Assembly: GCA_009823395.1 (NCBI GenBank)
Contig: CM020510.1
Coordinates: 10,164,773 to 10,228,772 of the forward strand
Length of the DNA stretch: 64,000 nucleotides
Reading direction: 5' to 3'
From: Thamnaconus septentrionalis
Taxonomy: Eukaryota; Chordata; Actinopteri; Tetraodontiformes; Monacanthidae
Below the pieces are notes generated by a model. It ran no database searches. It was given only the letters and a program-made list of their open reading frames with translations, and was not told the DNA's origin. Below, one piece after another: positions 35,325 through 48,451 of the stretch (its first letter is position 1; each line of letters begins with the position of its first letter). Both the position numbers and the translations under genes were made by a program.

Positions 35325-35479
35325 GCATTACGGTGGATAAGTACGGTGTAATCTTCTTTGTGGATGGGACCATGATTCGCAGGATTGATCAGAACGGCAT
35401 TATCTCCACTGTGCTGGGCTTCAACGACCTGACCTCGGCCAGACCCCTCAGCTGCGACGCCGTCATGGACATTTCCCAG
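35325..35479 (+). CDS. tenm4: tenm4 exon: NHL propeller, third blade
   Basis: Exon of 155 nt, phase 1 in, phase 0 out, residues 693-744, acceptor CTGCAG and donor GTACGA. It encodes [40 protein letters not shown] and [12 protein letters not shown]. The NHL core pattern (GI.VD..G.I.FVD....I) is clear. Codon use is more A/T-ending than in the following 878-nt exon. Confidence 0.96.
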
Positions 35480-38400
35480 GTACGACCCCCGTGACCCCCG
35501 GACGGCAAGGCACGAGTCGTCCTTCACACCGCCGCTCAGCCGCTCTCTTATCAACTTCACCTCATCGCTGTTTTTCATCGCCGCTTCTTTTCCGCCTCTG
35601 TGTGTTTCACGCTTGTGTGTCTCCGACTCCTCCGGTTTCCCACAGCTTTCTGGGTCAAAGTCTTAACAGGGTCTGCATTTGTTAATTGGCTGCAGAGTAG
35701 CAGCTTTGGCTGGCAGGAGGCTGTAATAAATGCAGCGAGAGGAAGGAGGCGTTTAGTCTGAGATTTAGACGACAGATGCCCGTCCTGATTGGTTGCTTAT
35801 ATCCATTTTATTTGGCCGTCTGTGTATGTCTGCTTCCCGTGCATCCCCTGCATTTACATCTGCCCAAACGATTCAGCCGCCGCCTCTGAGTTGATGAAAT
35901 TTTCTTTTCTTTTTCTTTTTTTTTTGAAATTGTACCTTTATTTGGACAGTACAGCAGAATTAAAGGTAATACAGATTAAAGTCCTTGCATTTTTTGTTTA
36001 AGTCCTGGTATCCTGCAGTACTTGGAAAACAGCAAACTCCCTCTTTAAGCAGGTACCAGTTAGATACTCAGTTAGGGAACTTTGATACAACTTAAATAAT
36101 GAGTGATTCAAGCATTTCATAAGAACAGTGAACAAACAAATAAGAACCTGGAGGTCACCCGCTGTCGCTAACGCAAAAAAACATACACAATAACCATACA
36201 GAAATTAAATCAGTAAATTGAAAAGAAAAAATAAGTAGTAGCCGTGAGTAAGAAAGTAAGTGCTCTCATGGGGGTGATAAATAAAATCCATTTGTTGCAG
36301 ATTTGGTAGATTTTGTCTTGTTGTGTTCCTAGTTGGAAGGTCAATTGAAATTTCCATTTAAAGGCAGAGGAGAAAAAAAAGTCTGTACCGTCTGCTTGCA
36401 CCTAAAAGTGACTCATAGCCGACATCTGCACCTTAAACTTTGCTTACAGTTGAAACGACCTGCGCGGATACACTCAGTTTGGCTGCTAACCAGGAAAAGG
36501 AAAGGCAGGCAGGGAGGGCGGTGGGGTGGAGGGTGGGGGTGTGGGCGACTGAAAGTAAACAACATTTCGCTCTGGACACGAGTGAGCACACAGCTGCAGG
36601 GCCCAGAGCAGCGTCCCTGGTGTGGTGGCTGCAGCTGGATGGTATTGACGGATGCAGACATGAAGGAAAAGCTGAGAATCATCAAAGCTAGCGGTGGTTT
36701 TAAGGATGCACAGAATTGTATTTGTGCAAAACTCTTGTTCTGAGACACTGACACAAATATAGCAGGAGCTGGACAGAGCCAGCAGGTCGTGATCAAAGCT
36801 GGGGACATTTTAATAACGTACCACTCACCATGAAAAGCTAATATACAGTCTGTGCGCTTAGACGACAGAGACTTTACATCCAGTTCACATGTGAGTCTCC
36901 ACATATGCAGGTGGCCTGATTCAGGCACTACCTGAATTCATGGGCTTTTTTTCCTGCTATTATTCCACCTGAAAAGGGGACCATCAGATTTGGGTCACTC
37001 GAACCATGTGCTGCAAATCCAGCCTTGAGAGGTGAGAAAGGTGAAGCGCATCACATCATGTTCCACTTACACAAATGAAGCTTTATCCCCGCAGACAGAC
37101 TGTAGTGATTTGTGAGCCTTAATCGTATTCTTCATTCATTAGAGCGCTTGACCAGTATTGACCCCTCATTGCACGCTTAGCCAGGAGGCACTGCCATAGA
37201 TTTGAACCACGTGAGAAGAGAATACATACAGAATTACAGGATAACATGTGAGCTGTAAAAATGGATTTTTCAGATCAGGGGAGATGGATATTTTATTCTG
37301 CAAACCAACAATGCTCTTGATTGGGTTCCCAGTGGTCCAGAAGGAAACGGAACACAGCAGCATTGTTAGTCTGCTGCAAAAATGATGATGGTAAATGGTG
37401 AACGGTATTGACTCCCCTGATATAGCACTGTCCAGCACCTTAATAATCAATAAAAAAATACTGAACTAGATTTTGTAATGAATAAATAATATCCTCAAAA
37501 AATTCCCACCACAACCTATATTCACTGTGAAGTCCTGCAGAGATTTCAGCCCCTGTTTTTTGTAGCATTGCTGTATAAAATCAAACAATACAGGAAGATG
37601 TAGAACAAAAGAATTTTACATTTTAAAAATAAAATATGTGAAATTCGTTAAAACTTCTGCAGCTTTCGATATTTAATGAATTTTTAATCTTAGACAGTTG
37701 CTTTATTGCCTCCATTATGACTGTGAACAGACGGAGGAGTTTTAGGATGAAAGCTATGCGCGGCGCTCGGTCATATATTGGGAAGTGGGAGCAAAAAAAT
37801 GTCAGTTTTACGAGGACGATTTCCACTCCCTGGTTTCTCGCATAAAAACTCCAATAGTTAGCGGAACCGAGTGTATGTTGGCAGGACCTCAAAGCAGTGG
37901 AACGTGTATCACACGGGTCATATATCTGGAAGTAGCGGCTGCACCGCCGTCCTGCAAAACCTCCAATTTCAGGTCGTGTGGCCACATTGGCCACAAATGT
38001 AATTGGCCTTTGGCCTATAGCTGCAGGGAGATGATGAGCATGACCTTTAACCCCGGTGTGCACTCGCGGCATGCATGTATGTTCTCTCATGCAAGCCAGC
38101 ATATGTGCACACACACACACACACACTGACATACACACACAGAACACATCCCCTTGGCAAGGACACTGCGCTGAGGTCACATGACTCCAACTCTGCAACT
38201 TCCCTTTGGAGGTGATGACACTTCCTTTTCTGCAAACCCCAGCACGTTTTGCGCAGGACTGCTATTTTTTTTTTCCCCCTCTCCCTTGACATTATCGTTT
38301 TCAATCCACGTCAGCTAGAGGTTGCTGTTTTTTTTCCCTTTTCCTTACCAGAAGGCAGAAGGTGTCGGGCCCGTGCGTCGCTCTCCGTTCGATACATAAA

Positions 38401-41280
38401 ATGTGGCGTTGATTTGAATGAAATTTTCTATTGATGTGCTCGTTAATTAGCCTATCTGTTTATCGATCGTCCCCGGGATGAGACTAAAGTGGCGCGGGGG
38501 GCCTCGCGGCCCTGCACCCAACTGCAATTCAATTAGAGGAGAGAGCGCTTTTTACATTGAAAGTAATAATGGTAATAAGACTGCGGAGCTCAAGCGTTCG
38601 CTGATGCACAGCTAGAATTGAAAATGCCATATTTCTGTGTTTTCCACCTTATCTGAAGCGCCTGATGCAGACATCTATAGATGCCGTAGCGCCGCAGCCG
38701 CCGCCACGGCAGCGAGCGAAGGACGCAGCAGGCGTGGAAGCGATTGTGGCGAATCGCAGCGAGCGCTGCCAGAGACACTCAGACAGTAAAAAGCATCCAT
38801 TAAAAATTCATCCGGGCCGCGCGCAGCCTCCCCACTTCAAATACTCCCCGACTGAAGCCATCCATCGCTGAGGACCCCGGGAGGAGCATCTCCGATGGCT
38901 CGTCACGCTGGCCGTCACTTATTGGCTCACCTGTTCTGGGCAAAAAAACGACTCCCCCGTCCCTCCGCTGCGGTCACCCACGTCCTGCCCGGCCATCTGC
39001 GCTGCGAGCCATCAGCACCACATTTTACAACCGCGTTATAAGCGTTTGTCCGTTGAACTTTTTTTGAATTTATTCCATTGTGTCGTGCAAACAAACGGCG
39101 GTTCGACCTTGCCGCGCGGAGACGTGTTTACAGCGGGGCCCCGCGCCCCAGCGCTGTCAGAGCAAGTTGGCCATTTCCAACTTGAAAGTGCTTAATAATG
39201 GGCGGCGCCCCCCACCCTCCTCTCTGAGTTCAGGCTTAAGTCGATGGGGGAAACCATCTCGTGGACCGAGATCGCTTCAACATATATTTCAAGGGTGTTA
39301 GACACTTCGCAGAGCTTTATCAGGGCCACGACCGTGACATTCAATTTAAATCTGAGAGGGACTTCAAGAAATGACATATCACTTTCTTTTCAGACGGACG
39401 TCCTGCTGCGGCGAGCAGGCAGAAGAGACGGCCAGCAGGGGGGCTGGAGGGTGCTTGGGGTGGTGGGAATGGTATTAATAGTTCTAATATAAGTTCAAAT
39501 AGGTTTTTAAAAATAGGTTTTTGCGCGGAGCTGCTGTGCAGATCCTTGGCGTTCTGTGCTGCGAGCAGCTGTGCCGGGCGGGCCCTCCTGACAGCTGTAT
39601 AAAGAGTGGGGGAGGGGTATGATCGGGTTACAGCATCGGGGAGGGACAGCGGCTTGGGAAATATCCCCTCATCAGTCAGAGTGGCGTGAAAACCTCCTTA
39701 CAGGCAGCTCCCCTGAGCCACTCGGCACTCGGCCTCATGAAATATTTAACCGCCGGTGTTGACAAGAAATAGGTTTTAAGAAATTGAAAGTCTCCCCGTC
39801 ATTTCCCAAGTAAATGCCTCCTCCTCCTCCTCCCGCTCACTGAGAGACGGCTTGTTTCCTGTTTGTATGTGGCCAGAGGACGGGTATGATCCCATTACTT
39901 GAACCCTCCGCTGCTTTGTGAGCCGTGATTGGATGGCGAGTGGGTTCGGGGTCTCGTTAATTCTGTTTTCTGCTGAAAGGTGGACAGATGCCCCTCTTGC
40001 AAAGAGGACTGAGAAGTCCAATGATTTTCATTTTTGACCTGCACAAAAAGTTGACGTTGCACTTGCAAATTTTAACAACAGCGTGTATTAAAACGTGACC
40101 GCCCTGTATCTTCCATTGGCATAGATCATAGCACAGCTTAAAGAAGGCGTAATATTCATAATAGCATTTTAGTTGAAACAAAGAAGAACAAACTTGAAAT
40201 TGTTGGTTGACTTTTAATAGAAATCAATCTGAAACTTGTCAATATGGCTTCAGTTAATTTAATTTTTGAATTTCTTTTCGAAGGAACATCCTTTCGTCCT
40301 TTCCAAGCTGTCCAGTCAGTCAACTGTAATTTAATTTGTTGACTGCTGTTCTTAATAGATAAAGATTCCTGTGGTTTGTAATGACAAATACCCATCAGCT
40401 TCAGTCACAGTGGCGTAAATCAATAGACGTCAGTTTGTTTAAAGTTTAAAAGGATTGCTCAGCCAGAATGGATATTTCTCCCAACAGAACCATTTTTCTA
40501 ATGGAAGTCAGTGGCAAATTGGTTAAATTTGAAATGAACCACGCTTGCTTTTATAATAAAGGAGCCCTTAAGGCTGAACCTGTCTCCCTGTTTTTAATCA
40601 CCCCTCCTTTTTTTTGGTGTTTTTCGGTGAAACGGCGGCCCTGCAGTGATGTTTCAGACAGAGATTCCCCCTGGGATTCATAAGTAAGAGGGAGAAAATC
40701 CACTTGTGTCAATTCAATCATTCCAATTTGTTAAAAGCCTGCTGCAATCACAGCAAAACAGTAAGTCACAGTGTATGGGGGCAAGAGGTGGGCTTGACTT
40801 TTATGTGCTTTATGTCCTACTCTTTCATATGAAGGACTTATTTTTTTTAAAGTCCAAAAAAAAGAAATCCCAAAGGAAGTAGAAGCGAGTGTGTAGAGGT
40901 GAAGAGAAAGCTGCTCTTGTGATCAATGGCACTGTGCTTTTTTTTTCCAGATAATCTAATCACTTGCACTATCACTCCTCTCTTCCCTTCCTTGCAGCCA
41001 CTCTTATCAGATTTTATTTTATTTGAATTTATCATATTTTTCATCTTAAGTTTTTATTTCCACTCTTTTTCTGTTTTTTTTTACATCACAGCAACCGCAA
41101 TTTCCCTCCTTATCAGATGAGAGACGGTTTAAAAGCCAAAACCAATCTTTTTCTACTGCATATTTTTGGTGATTCCTCTCACGCAGGATCTTTAGCGTGA
41201 TAGCTGTGTCGATTATACCGGGCGAGATCCTGGGCTGATACGCCAGCTCTGTTTATTCATTCCAATTTCTTTTTTTCCAG
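35480..41280 (+). other. tenm4: intron (5,801 bp)
   Basis: No exon seen. It holds a G-rich patch (about 36500-36550), a (CA)n run (38107-38126), a CpG-rich stretch (about 38680-39150) and many T/A runs. Open frames at 36413-36928, 37623-38198 and 40468-40683 have no recognisable product. The acceptor follows a T-rich tract (41266-41280). Confidence 0.7.
38107..38126. repeat. (CA)n microsatellite
   Basis: CA run of about 10 units in an intron. Confidence 0.9.
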
Positions 41281-42158
41281 GTGCGTCTGGAGTGGCCCAC
41301 AGACCTGGCGGTGAGTCCCATGGACAACTCCCTCTACGTCCTGGACAACAACGTGGTGCTGCAGATCTCCGAGAACCACCAGGTGCGAATCGTGGCGGGG
41401 CGGCCGATGCACTGCCAGGTGCCGGGCATCGACCACTTCCTGATGAGCAAGGTGGCCATCCACGCCACCCTGGAGTCGGCCAACGCCCTGGCCGTGTCGC
41501 ACACCGGCGTGCTGTACATCGCCGAGTCGGACGAGAAGAAGATCAACCGGGTGCGGCAGGTGTCCACCAACGGCGAGATCTCGCTGGTGGCCGGCGCGCC
41601 CAGCGGCTGCGACTGCAAGAACGACGCCAACTGCGACTGCTACTCGGGCGACGACGGCTACGCCAAGGACGCCAAGCTCAACGCGCCGTCCTCGCTGGCC
41701 GTGTGCCCCGACGGCGAGCTGTACGTGGCCGACCTGGGCAACATCCGCATCCGCTACGTGCGGCGGAACAAGCCCTTCCTCAGCCCGCTGGGCATGTACG
41801 AGGTGTCGTCGCCCATCAACGACGAGCTCTACCTGTTCGACTCCAACGGCAGCCACGCCTTCACGCAGAGCCTGACCACGGGCGACTACCTCTACAACCT
41901 GAGCTACACGGGCGCCGGAGACCTGAGCAGCGTCACCGACAAGAACAGGAACACGGTGGTCATCCGCAGGGACACCACCGGGGTGCCCCTCTGGCTCATG
42001 GTGCCCAACGGACAGACCTTTTGGTTCACCATCGGCACCAACGGCGCCCTGAAGACGGTGACGGCGCAGGGCCGAGAGCTGGCGGTGATGACCTACCACG
42101 GGAGCTCGGGGCTACTGGCCACCAAGACCAACGAGAACGGATGGAGCACCTTCTTCGA
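41281..42158 (+). CDS. tenm4: tenm4 exon: NHL blades 4-6 and start of YD shell
   Basis: Exon of 878 nt, phase 0 in, phase 2 out, residues 745-1037, acceptor TTCCAG and donor GTGAGT. It encodes [20 protein letters not shown], an [11 protein letters not shown] run, the blade [20 protein letters not shown], the Cys cluster [20 protein letters not shown], the last blade [20 protein letters not shown], then the first YD-shell strands through [10 protein letters not shown] and LMTYHG-like [13 protein letters not shown]. The propeller is the main homophilic and latrophilin-adjacent surface. Third positions are almost all G or C, which also creates long antisense open frames that are not genes. Confidence 0.97.
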
Positions 42159-42168
42159 GTGAGTAGCT

Positions 42169-42432
42169 CAGGGGTGTCCAAACTTTTTTCAATGGGAGCC
42201 TGATCAGATAATGTGAAAAAGACCTGCGAGCCAACACCGCGGAAATCGTGTCGACGGGGGTGTTGACGGACGGAAGTGCTGCCATTGTGAGGTGAACAGA
42301 AAAAAATGCTGAGTCAACTTGTTTGATTAGTTTGATTAAATACCGAGCGGCTGCCGCAAGGTCACTTAAAGGCCACTTAAAATCAGTTGGGGGGCCGCAA
42401 TTGGCCCGCGGGCCAGACTTTGGACATGTCTG
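42169..42432 (+). mobile_element. hAT-type MITE next to a splice donor
   Basis: 264 bp with terminal inverted repeats CAGGGGTGTCCAAACTTT and (inverse of the right end) CAGACATGTCCAAAGTCT. The CAGGGGTGTCCAAA start, the GGGGGCCGC and GGCCCGCGGGCC segment and the closing TTTGGACA...CTG are typical of short hAT (Charlie-like) elements of vertebrates. It is flanked by GAGTAGCT (42161-42168) and GAGTAGCG (42433-42440), an 8-bp target duplication with one change, as expected for hAT. The left duplication overlaps the donor GTGAGT of the 878-nt exon. Confidence 0.88.
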
Positions 42433-45359
42433 GAGTAGCGTGTTTTGAAAAGAGAAATGGCCTCTCTAGTCTCACGCCCCGCGGTTTTCTATCCTCGGTT
42501 GAGCTGATTACGGCTTCTCCCCTGGGAGCTTTTTAACAGATCTGTTCAATCTGGAAAATCCAAAGACTGGCTCCTCAAGTCTCAGGGTGTTTTTTTTTAT
42601 TTTTTTGAGGGGGTGTTTCAAGTTCTCTCTTGAGGATAAGGTGAATGTTTAGAACCCTCAGACACGTGCGTTCAATACGCTGGCACGCGAGCTGCCTCCT
42701 CCTGCCTCCTGATGTCTGTGTCACTCAGAATGCAGGACTTGTCAAGGTATGGCTTGTAATCCTATTTGCTCTTATCATACCAAACAGGATTACAGGATGA
42801 TATGTTACTCATCTTCGGCCTTTTTGCTCGCAGCTAACCGACTCGCTGTCCCGTCGCTTGTTTCGGAGGTTGTCAGGTACAAGAACATCCGTCTGCCAGG
42901 AAGCACATTAGCCACAGTACTGCAACAAGGGCCCATCGGTGGAGGCATAATACCAATGGAGAGGGAAAAAAAAAAGCCTGAGGTAGCAAACGATTGATGC
43001 AAAGCGCACAATTTAAAAAAAATATTAGCAATAAAAAAAGATTTGAAAACGCTCCCACTCGCCCGGGCATTGCTGCTTTTTTGGAATTCCATTTAGTCGA
43101 GACTTCTGGAGAGCAATCTGTCCTAAAGCGCAGCAGAGTCCTCAGAGGGATCGACCGTAACTGGATGTCATTCCAAGAAGCATGATTAAGCAGTCTGTCT
43201 TGGTCAGGCATCTGTTACCACTCGCCGACTCGAACACAACACCCTCTGACACATAATCAGACGCTCCGTTTAATCCGAACAGACGTTAATCACCTGTGGT
43301 TTGATTGGGTCGTCATCTGAGACGCTTGCGGAGGGCTTTCTCTGCAGGTAGAGTGACTTCGCCTAGAGCTACGGCAGTTCCGGCGCACGGTTGGAATAAT
43401 GATCTGGTTCTGCTGGGAATGCCCTGCATGTTAATGACACTCAAAGTTGTGGGTTACCATCAGTTTTGACAAAAAGATGAAATGTCAGCAACTACACTTA
43501 TGTTTTTGTCAAATGCTCTCTGTTCTTACCTGACTATATACATACTGAAGTGTAGTTAAGATTGGGAATTTTTCTCATTTAAATTCAAGGTCCATTGGCA
43601 TCTAACGGCAAGCAAAGCGAACTGCCAGCAATGCTAATGCTAATCCCTGTTTTCTGATGCCCCACATGTTCTCACATCATTCCTATACTGGCTATGATCG
43701 TGTCTTTGAGGTGGGGAGCGGGGGGGAACCTCCACCTCCAGGAGATCCACACTCCCAACCAGTGCGCCCACTCTTCATGTAAATGTAAATTCCGAGTAAT
43801 AGTGAATGAAAATGCAGCCGCTGTTTTGTTTTATGCTGACTGCACGTGACAAACACCATACATATGTATTCCTTTCACTCCTTCTCATGCCAACGTTCGT
43901 CCTTGAAGCGGTGACTCCGTGTTTAAACAAGTCAGACCATTGCCGTGTTTATATGGACCAAATGAAAGGGTTTGCTTGTTTGTTTGCTAAATAGAGAGCT
44001 TTTGAACGGTCACCTGAGGGTTCCAGCCGTGATATATTAGCATCCGAAATGGAAAGGAGCCTCTGCTTATCTCCGCTACCACAAAGCACCGTTGCTAGCC
44101 CATGTGGCCCATGTAAATGAATGTGTATTTGCATTCCGTAGCCTGCGGTTTAAAATTAATTTGTATGATTGCGTTGAGAAGCAAGGCACAAAGGCCTTGA
44201 CTTGAAAGCGCGAGACATCTGCTGCTCGGTCTTCCCACTGCAACCTTTGGCAGTTTCATGTGCTTTGACATTTAGACTCGACGCGCACACATGCAAAAAA
44301 TCAGAGCCAGCTTCCTCATGTTTGTGTTTCACTGATAAATGCTTTGGGGTTACTGTAAATTCATTATTTCATGTAGCAATAATCTGGAGAACGGCTAATT
44401 GTTCTCTTATCCTCCAATTAGCGGGTAAGTAATTCTGTTCCGTTACAAATGCTCTTTAGCCACTGGCTTCAGGAAAGTGTTAGCGGCCCGGCCAACTCAG
44501 TACATGAGCGTAGCAGCTAAGTCATGGAAACCCACTGGATGGAGGTGACGCTCTGAAATGGTTGCCGGCCTTTGAATCGTCTCCTCTCCGGAAACTCGTA
44601 TGAACCAAATCTCAAAATACAAGTAACACATTCAGAAGTAAAGAGGAGCATTTTGAGTCGTTAACTGAAAATGACCCATTTCAGACGAGGGCAAACTCGT
44701 CGGTCAAATAAGATCTTTCCCACTCATCCATAAGGCTGCACAGAATAATATTAGCATTTTACAGTTGCAGTAAAAATAATAATAATATCATGGACCTTCA
44801 TAAAGAATGGGACATATGCAGCTGTGTCAAATCATTTGGAATTTTCAATGACATCTGCTCTGAAGCATTGGCGGATACCCTTTTAATTATCTACATGCTG
44901 GACACCTGCATCCTGATATGACAAAACACATGTGCGCTTTGACCTTGCTTACACGTTTATGTTACACATATTATTATTGGCACACTCCCGACATCGCTTT
45001 TGACAAGTATCCATATCAAATACATGCATTTACCCAGGGAAACAGCTCACAAGATAAGAATATGTTTCAGAGCAAAACATTTTGAAGCCAAATAAAATTC
45101 ACTGCAGTTTGCAAGTAATGCAGGTAAAGCAGGAATAGTAATTCAGGATATTGCTTTCTGAACTATCTTTAGAAGCGTGTCAAACATTGGTTCCATTTTA
45201 TGGCTTGTTCTTAGTCCCTGTTCTCTCCTGCGCTGGGAACAAATGACGGATTTCCGATCATGGACGGTGTCCTGCGGCGTTCACTGTTGCATTTTCAACG
45301 TACTTCTCACGGCAGCAAGGGAAATATCTCATCCCGACCGCTGTGATCACATAGGCTGA

Positions 45360-46000
45360 AACATCCAGCGCGTGTTTACACGTACGCACAAGTGCAAGCC
45401 CCCGAATCAGACCCCGAGAACGTCCCATTCTGTGTGTGTCTGCCAGTGTAAACACCGATCGCATCCAGCGCCGACCGCAAACTCGCAGGTCACGCTCGCC
45501 AGACAAGACTCGGGTCCGACGTCTCCGGCCCATTATTGGAGCGCGGCGTGAAAGGTCGCGGAAGCTAGCGCGTGTGACTCCGAGGTGACGCGATCCAAAC
45601 AGACTCGGGGCCATCGGGGGGGGAAACGCATTTCCTTCCCTGCGCTCAGCGCCGTGCCCCTCTCCGTGGCCCCTCTTGTCCAGCCAAAGCAAGGAGCAAA
45701 GCTAATAGGCAGGCGCGGCCGGATCGGGCCAGAGCCATTTTTAAGCACAGCGGTGAGGCCCGAGGAACGTCCCCGGCCCAGCGCCTTAATTGAGACAGAG
45801 AGCGCGCGGGTCAGCGATCAAGCTGTGGCCGCGCGCGCTCGCTCGAGAGTTTGGGCCGTCTGGCAACGGAGGCGGGAGCGAGACAGAGGCGCTCTCTGTC
45901 CGTCCGCTGGATCGAGCGGTTTGAACCGCAGCACAGCGCAGATGTGAAGCCTTTAGCGCCGTCGCCCGGGGCGGCGGGGAGGATCGGAGAGGGTATCTTG
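45360..46000. promoter_or_regulatory. intronic CpG island-like block
   Basis: By hand count about 60 CpGs lie in the roughly 510 bp from 45481 to 45990, at a GC content of roughly 60 percent, so CpG is not depleted at all, unlike most of the intron. No exon of tenm4 is here. It could be an alternative promoter, an enhancer or an unmethylated orphan island. No TATA box or recognisable downstream exon supports a specific start. Confidence 0.5.
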
Positions 46001-48153
46001 CTGATAAAATACACGTAGTCTCCCACTAAATCAAACGCTGGAGATATGAATTACTGTATTTAGCATCTCCTGATGCGAGAGGCTTCTGCTAAAAAAGCAT
46101 CTCTGCATCGCGGGGCCCCGCCAGCGGCTGAGATCAGATAACGTTTATCTCCGGGAGATGATTCCTCTCCCATTCTTCCTCCCCGTATTGGATATTTGAG
46201 ATGGCAGCGTGAAGAAATATCCGTAAAGCAGCGTCCGGTCCTTCTCATTTATTAGGGGCTTTATTATTGCAGGCAGCCCAGACTTGGAACAGGCGCTTCC
46301 CAATCTGTATGCAGCGCACAGACCCAAAAAAAAAAAGAGAGAGGGGGGAAAAAGTCCTCATTGTAAGTAATGTAGCGTTGGCGCAATCCCATCCTGAGAC
46401 ACTGGCACTCCAAGAGATTTCAAATTGTTCCATGTAGATGTGCTGTCTGAGCGAAATGAGACAATCTGGCCACTCGTGTTCCTGAATGTGATAAACAGAC
46501 AGATTTGTAGGCGAGGCGGCTCCTGCATCTCCAACCCCCTCCCAAACCCCAACCCTTACACCCCGCCCTCCGAGGAGTCGCACCTCGCTGCTCCTGTTTC
46601 ATAGACTGGCATAATGAGATTAGCTGATACCGCTAATCTTTTAAGCTAATAAGCAGTTTTTGTCCAAATGTGGAAAGGTCCAAGCGTTTATGTTTAGGCT
46701 ACGACTTTATTTTTCCGTCATTGGGTTTGTTTGTTTTTCTTTTGGAGTGGGGGGCGGGGGGTGTTTTTGTTCTCCCCTCTTCTTTCTTACTGCTGTCCTT
46801 TCAAAGTTAGCATTAATATTAATGTCACGTTCACGTCGAGCTGGAGGGCCAAGAAAAGTTCAAACTTGTTTACTTTAGAGATAAAGCCACTCCGAGTTTA
46901 TGATTTGCAAACGGCACAAAGCGGCGCGCTCCTTTGTAGCGGCTGCGCTGATTGTGCCTCTGTGATTACTGCCGATACTTTAGCGTTGTGTTACCTTGGA
47001 GCCGACAGACACAATGGATTTGTCGCCGCGTTTGCCGAGAATAGCCGACGCCGCATGGAAATGTATATTAGAGACAGGGGGGGAAACTTGCATATCCTGT
47101 CTCAATGAGTTTTATTATCAGCAGTTATTTCAAGACAGCAACTTTTGCCCCAAATCTCCCCACAGTGTTGTGCAGTTTTTACTTAAGCTTTGTTTTAGAG
47201 CAATAATGTATGTGAGAGCCAATTGGGGAAAAAAAACAGCCATGTGCAAATCAATATTTAATAATAACACTTCTTCTTGGGTGATTTTTCATTTTGTTGG
47301 TTGGCATTCACAGGATCCTTAGGGGGCTTTAGAGCATTTGCAAATGCTTTAATGATCCTATACCGTGCAGTTGCTACAACAGTAGTTTGTGTCTCTGGCT
47401 TTTTCTTGCGCTCCCCTGAAATGAGAAAAGTCCAGCCATTGTTCCATTTTCGTGCTTCACACCACGACTTTAGAAATCAGCGCTTTGTGTCGTGGCAACC
47501 TTGTTTTTTTCGTCCCCCATAATTATTTGTGCGAAGGTCCAACAAAGCGTCAGTTTAAGCAGGGAGGTAAGCACTGGCATCCAGAATGAAAAACAGAGAC
47601 TATAAGACAGAGACTATACCTACCGTCCATATCTTTCTAATGAATTCAACACAAGATTAAAAGGCTCTAATCTTTTTCTACTGAAAAAAAGACTCATGAA
47701 ATGGAAAAGCTCCTCTGCTTTGAAAAGCAAGTCAGTAATTATGGAATTATGAGTAATAATGTTTGAGAGGGGTCTCTTATGGCAGACCTGCTCTTCCCTC
47801 CACTGCAAAGAAACACGTCCATATGCCGCATAATACCCCCTTTTTTATTGGACTCAGTGGGAACATCTATAGAAGTTTTCCTTTTTTGTGCGGATAATTA
47901 ATCATGCAGAGCTGCTCCGCTGGAGTCCCCGGTGAAAAATGGAAGTCTAATATGGCTCCTTTAAGACACGAGTCGTGCCCACGGCCGTTTCATTCATACG
48001 TGACCGTCGTGTTCAACCCCGCTTCCCGGCGGTTGCACATGCTCTGCCCGTCGGGCCGCGGTGATTCTGCTGTAGCTGCTGTTGATGCCGCCGATCTGAG
48101 CGACGTGCCCCTTGTCGGCGTCTTTGACTCACGTCAGTGTTCCTCCTTTGTAG

Positions 48154-48326
48154 GTATGACAGCTACGGGCGCCTCACCAACGTCACTTACCCAACGGGCC
48201 GGGTGAGCAGCTACCGAACAGACGCCGACAGCTCGGTCCGCATCCAGACGGAGGGCTCGAACAAAGAGGATATCACTGTCACCACCAACCTGTCAGCCTC
48301 CGGCACCTTCTACACACTCATGCAGG
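48154..48326 (+). CDS. tenm4: tenm4 exon: YD shell
   Basis: Exon of 173 nt, phase 2 in, phase 1 out, residues 1037-1095, acceptor TTGTAG and donor GTGAGT. It encodes [20 protein letters not shown] (a YD repeat), then the SVRIQTEGS and [16 protein letters not shown] segments. NVT and NLS are potential glycosylation sites. YD repeats of this kind build the spiral beta shell shared with bacterial Rhs/TcC proteins. Confidence 0.96.
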
Positions 48327-48393
48327 GTGAGTGTCTTTTATTGTTGCTCCTAAATGGAGCACGTCTTAGCTATGGTCTTAGCTTTTTATATGC

Positions 48394-48451
<58 letters not shown>

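Larger units (their letters stand above)
42159..48153 (+). other. tenm4: intron (5,995 bp)
   Basis: No exon seen. A hAT-type element (42169-42432) sits directly after the donor. A CpG island-like block lies at about 45360-46000. The rest is mixed, AT-rich sequence from 43400 to 45300 and from 46600 to 47900. Confidence 0.75.

Noticed and set aside
41257..42099. 280-codon open frame on the minus strand
   Set aside because: It is the antisense shadow of the 878-nt exon, with the same cause and the same biased composition.
41292..42203. 303-codon second + frame over the 878-nt exon
   Set aside because: A +2 shadow of the real frame, rich in R/G/H, running into the hAT element.
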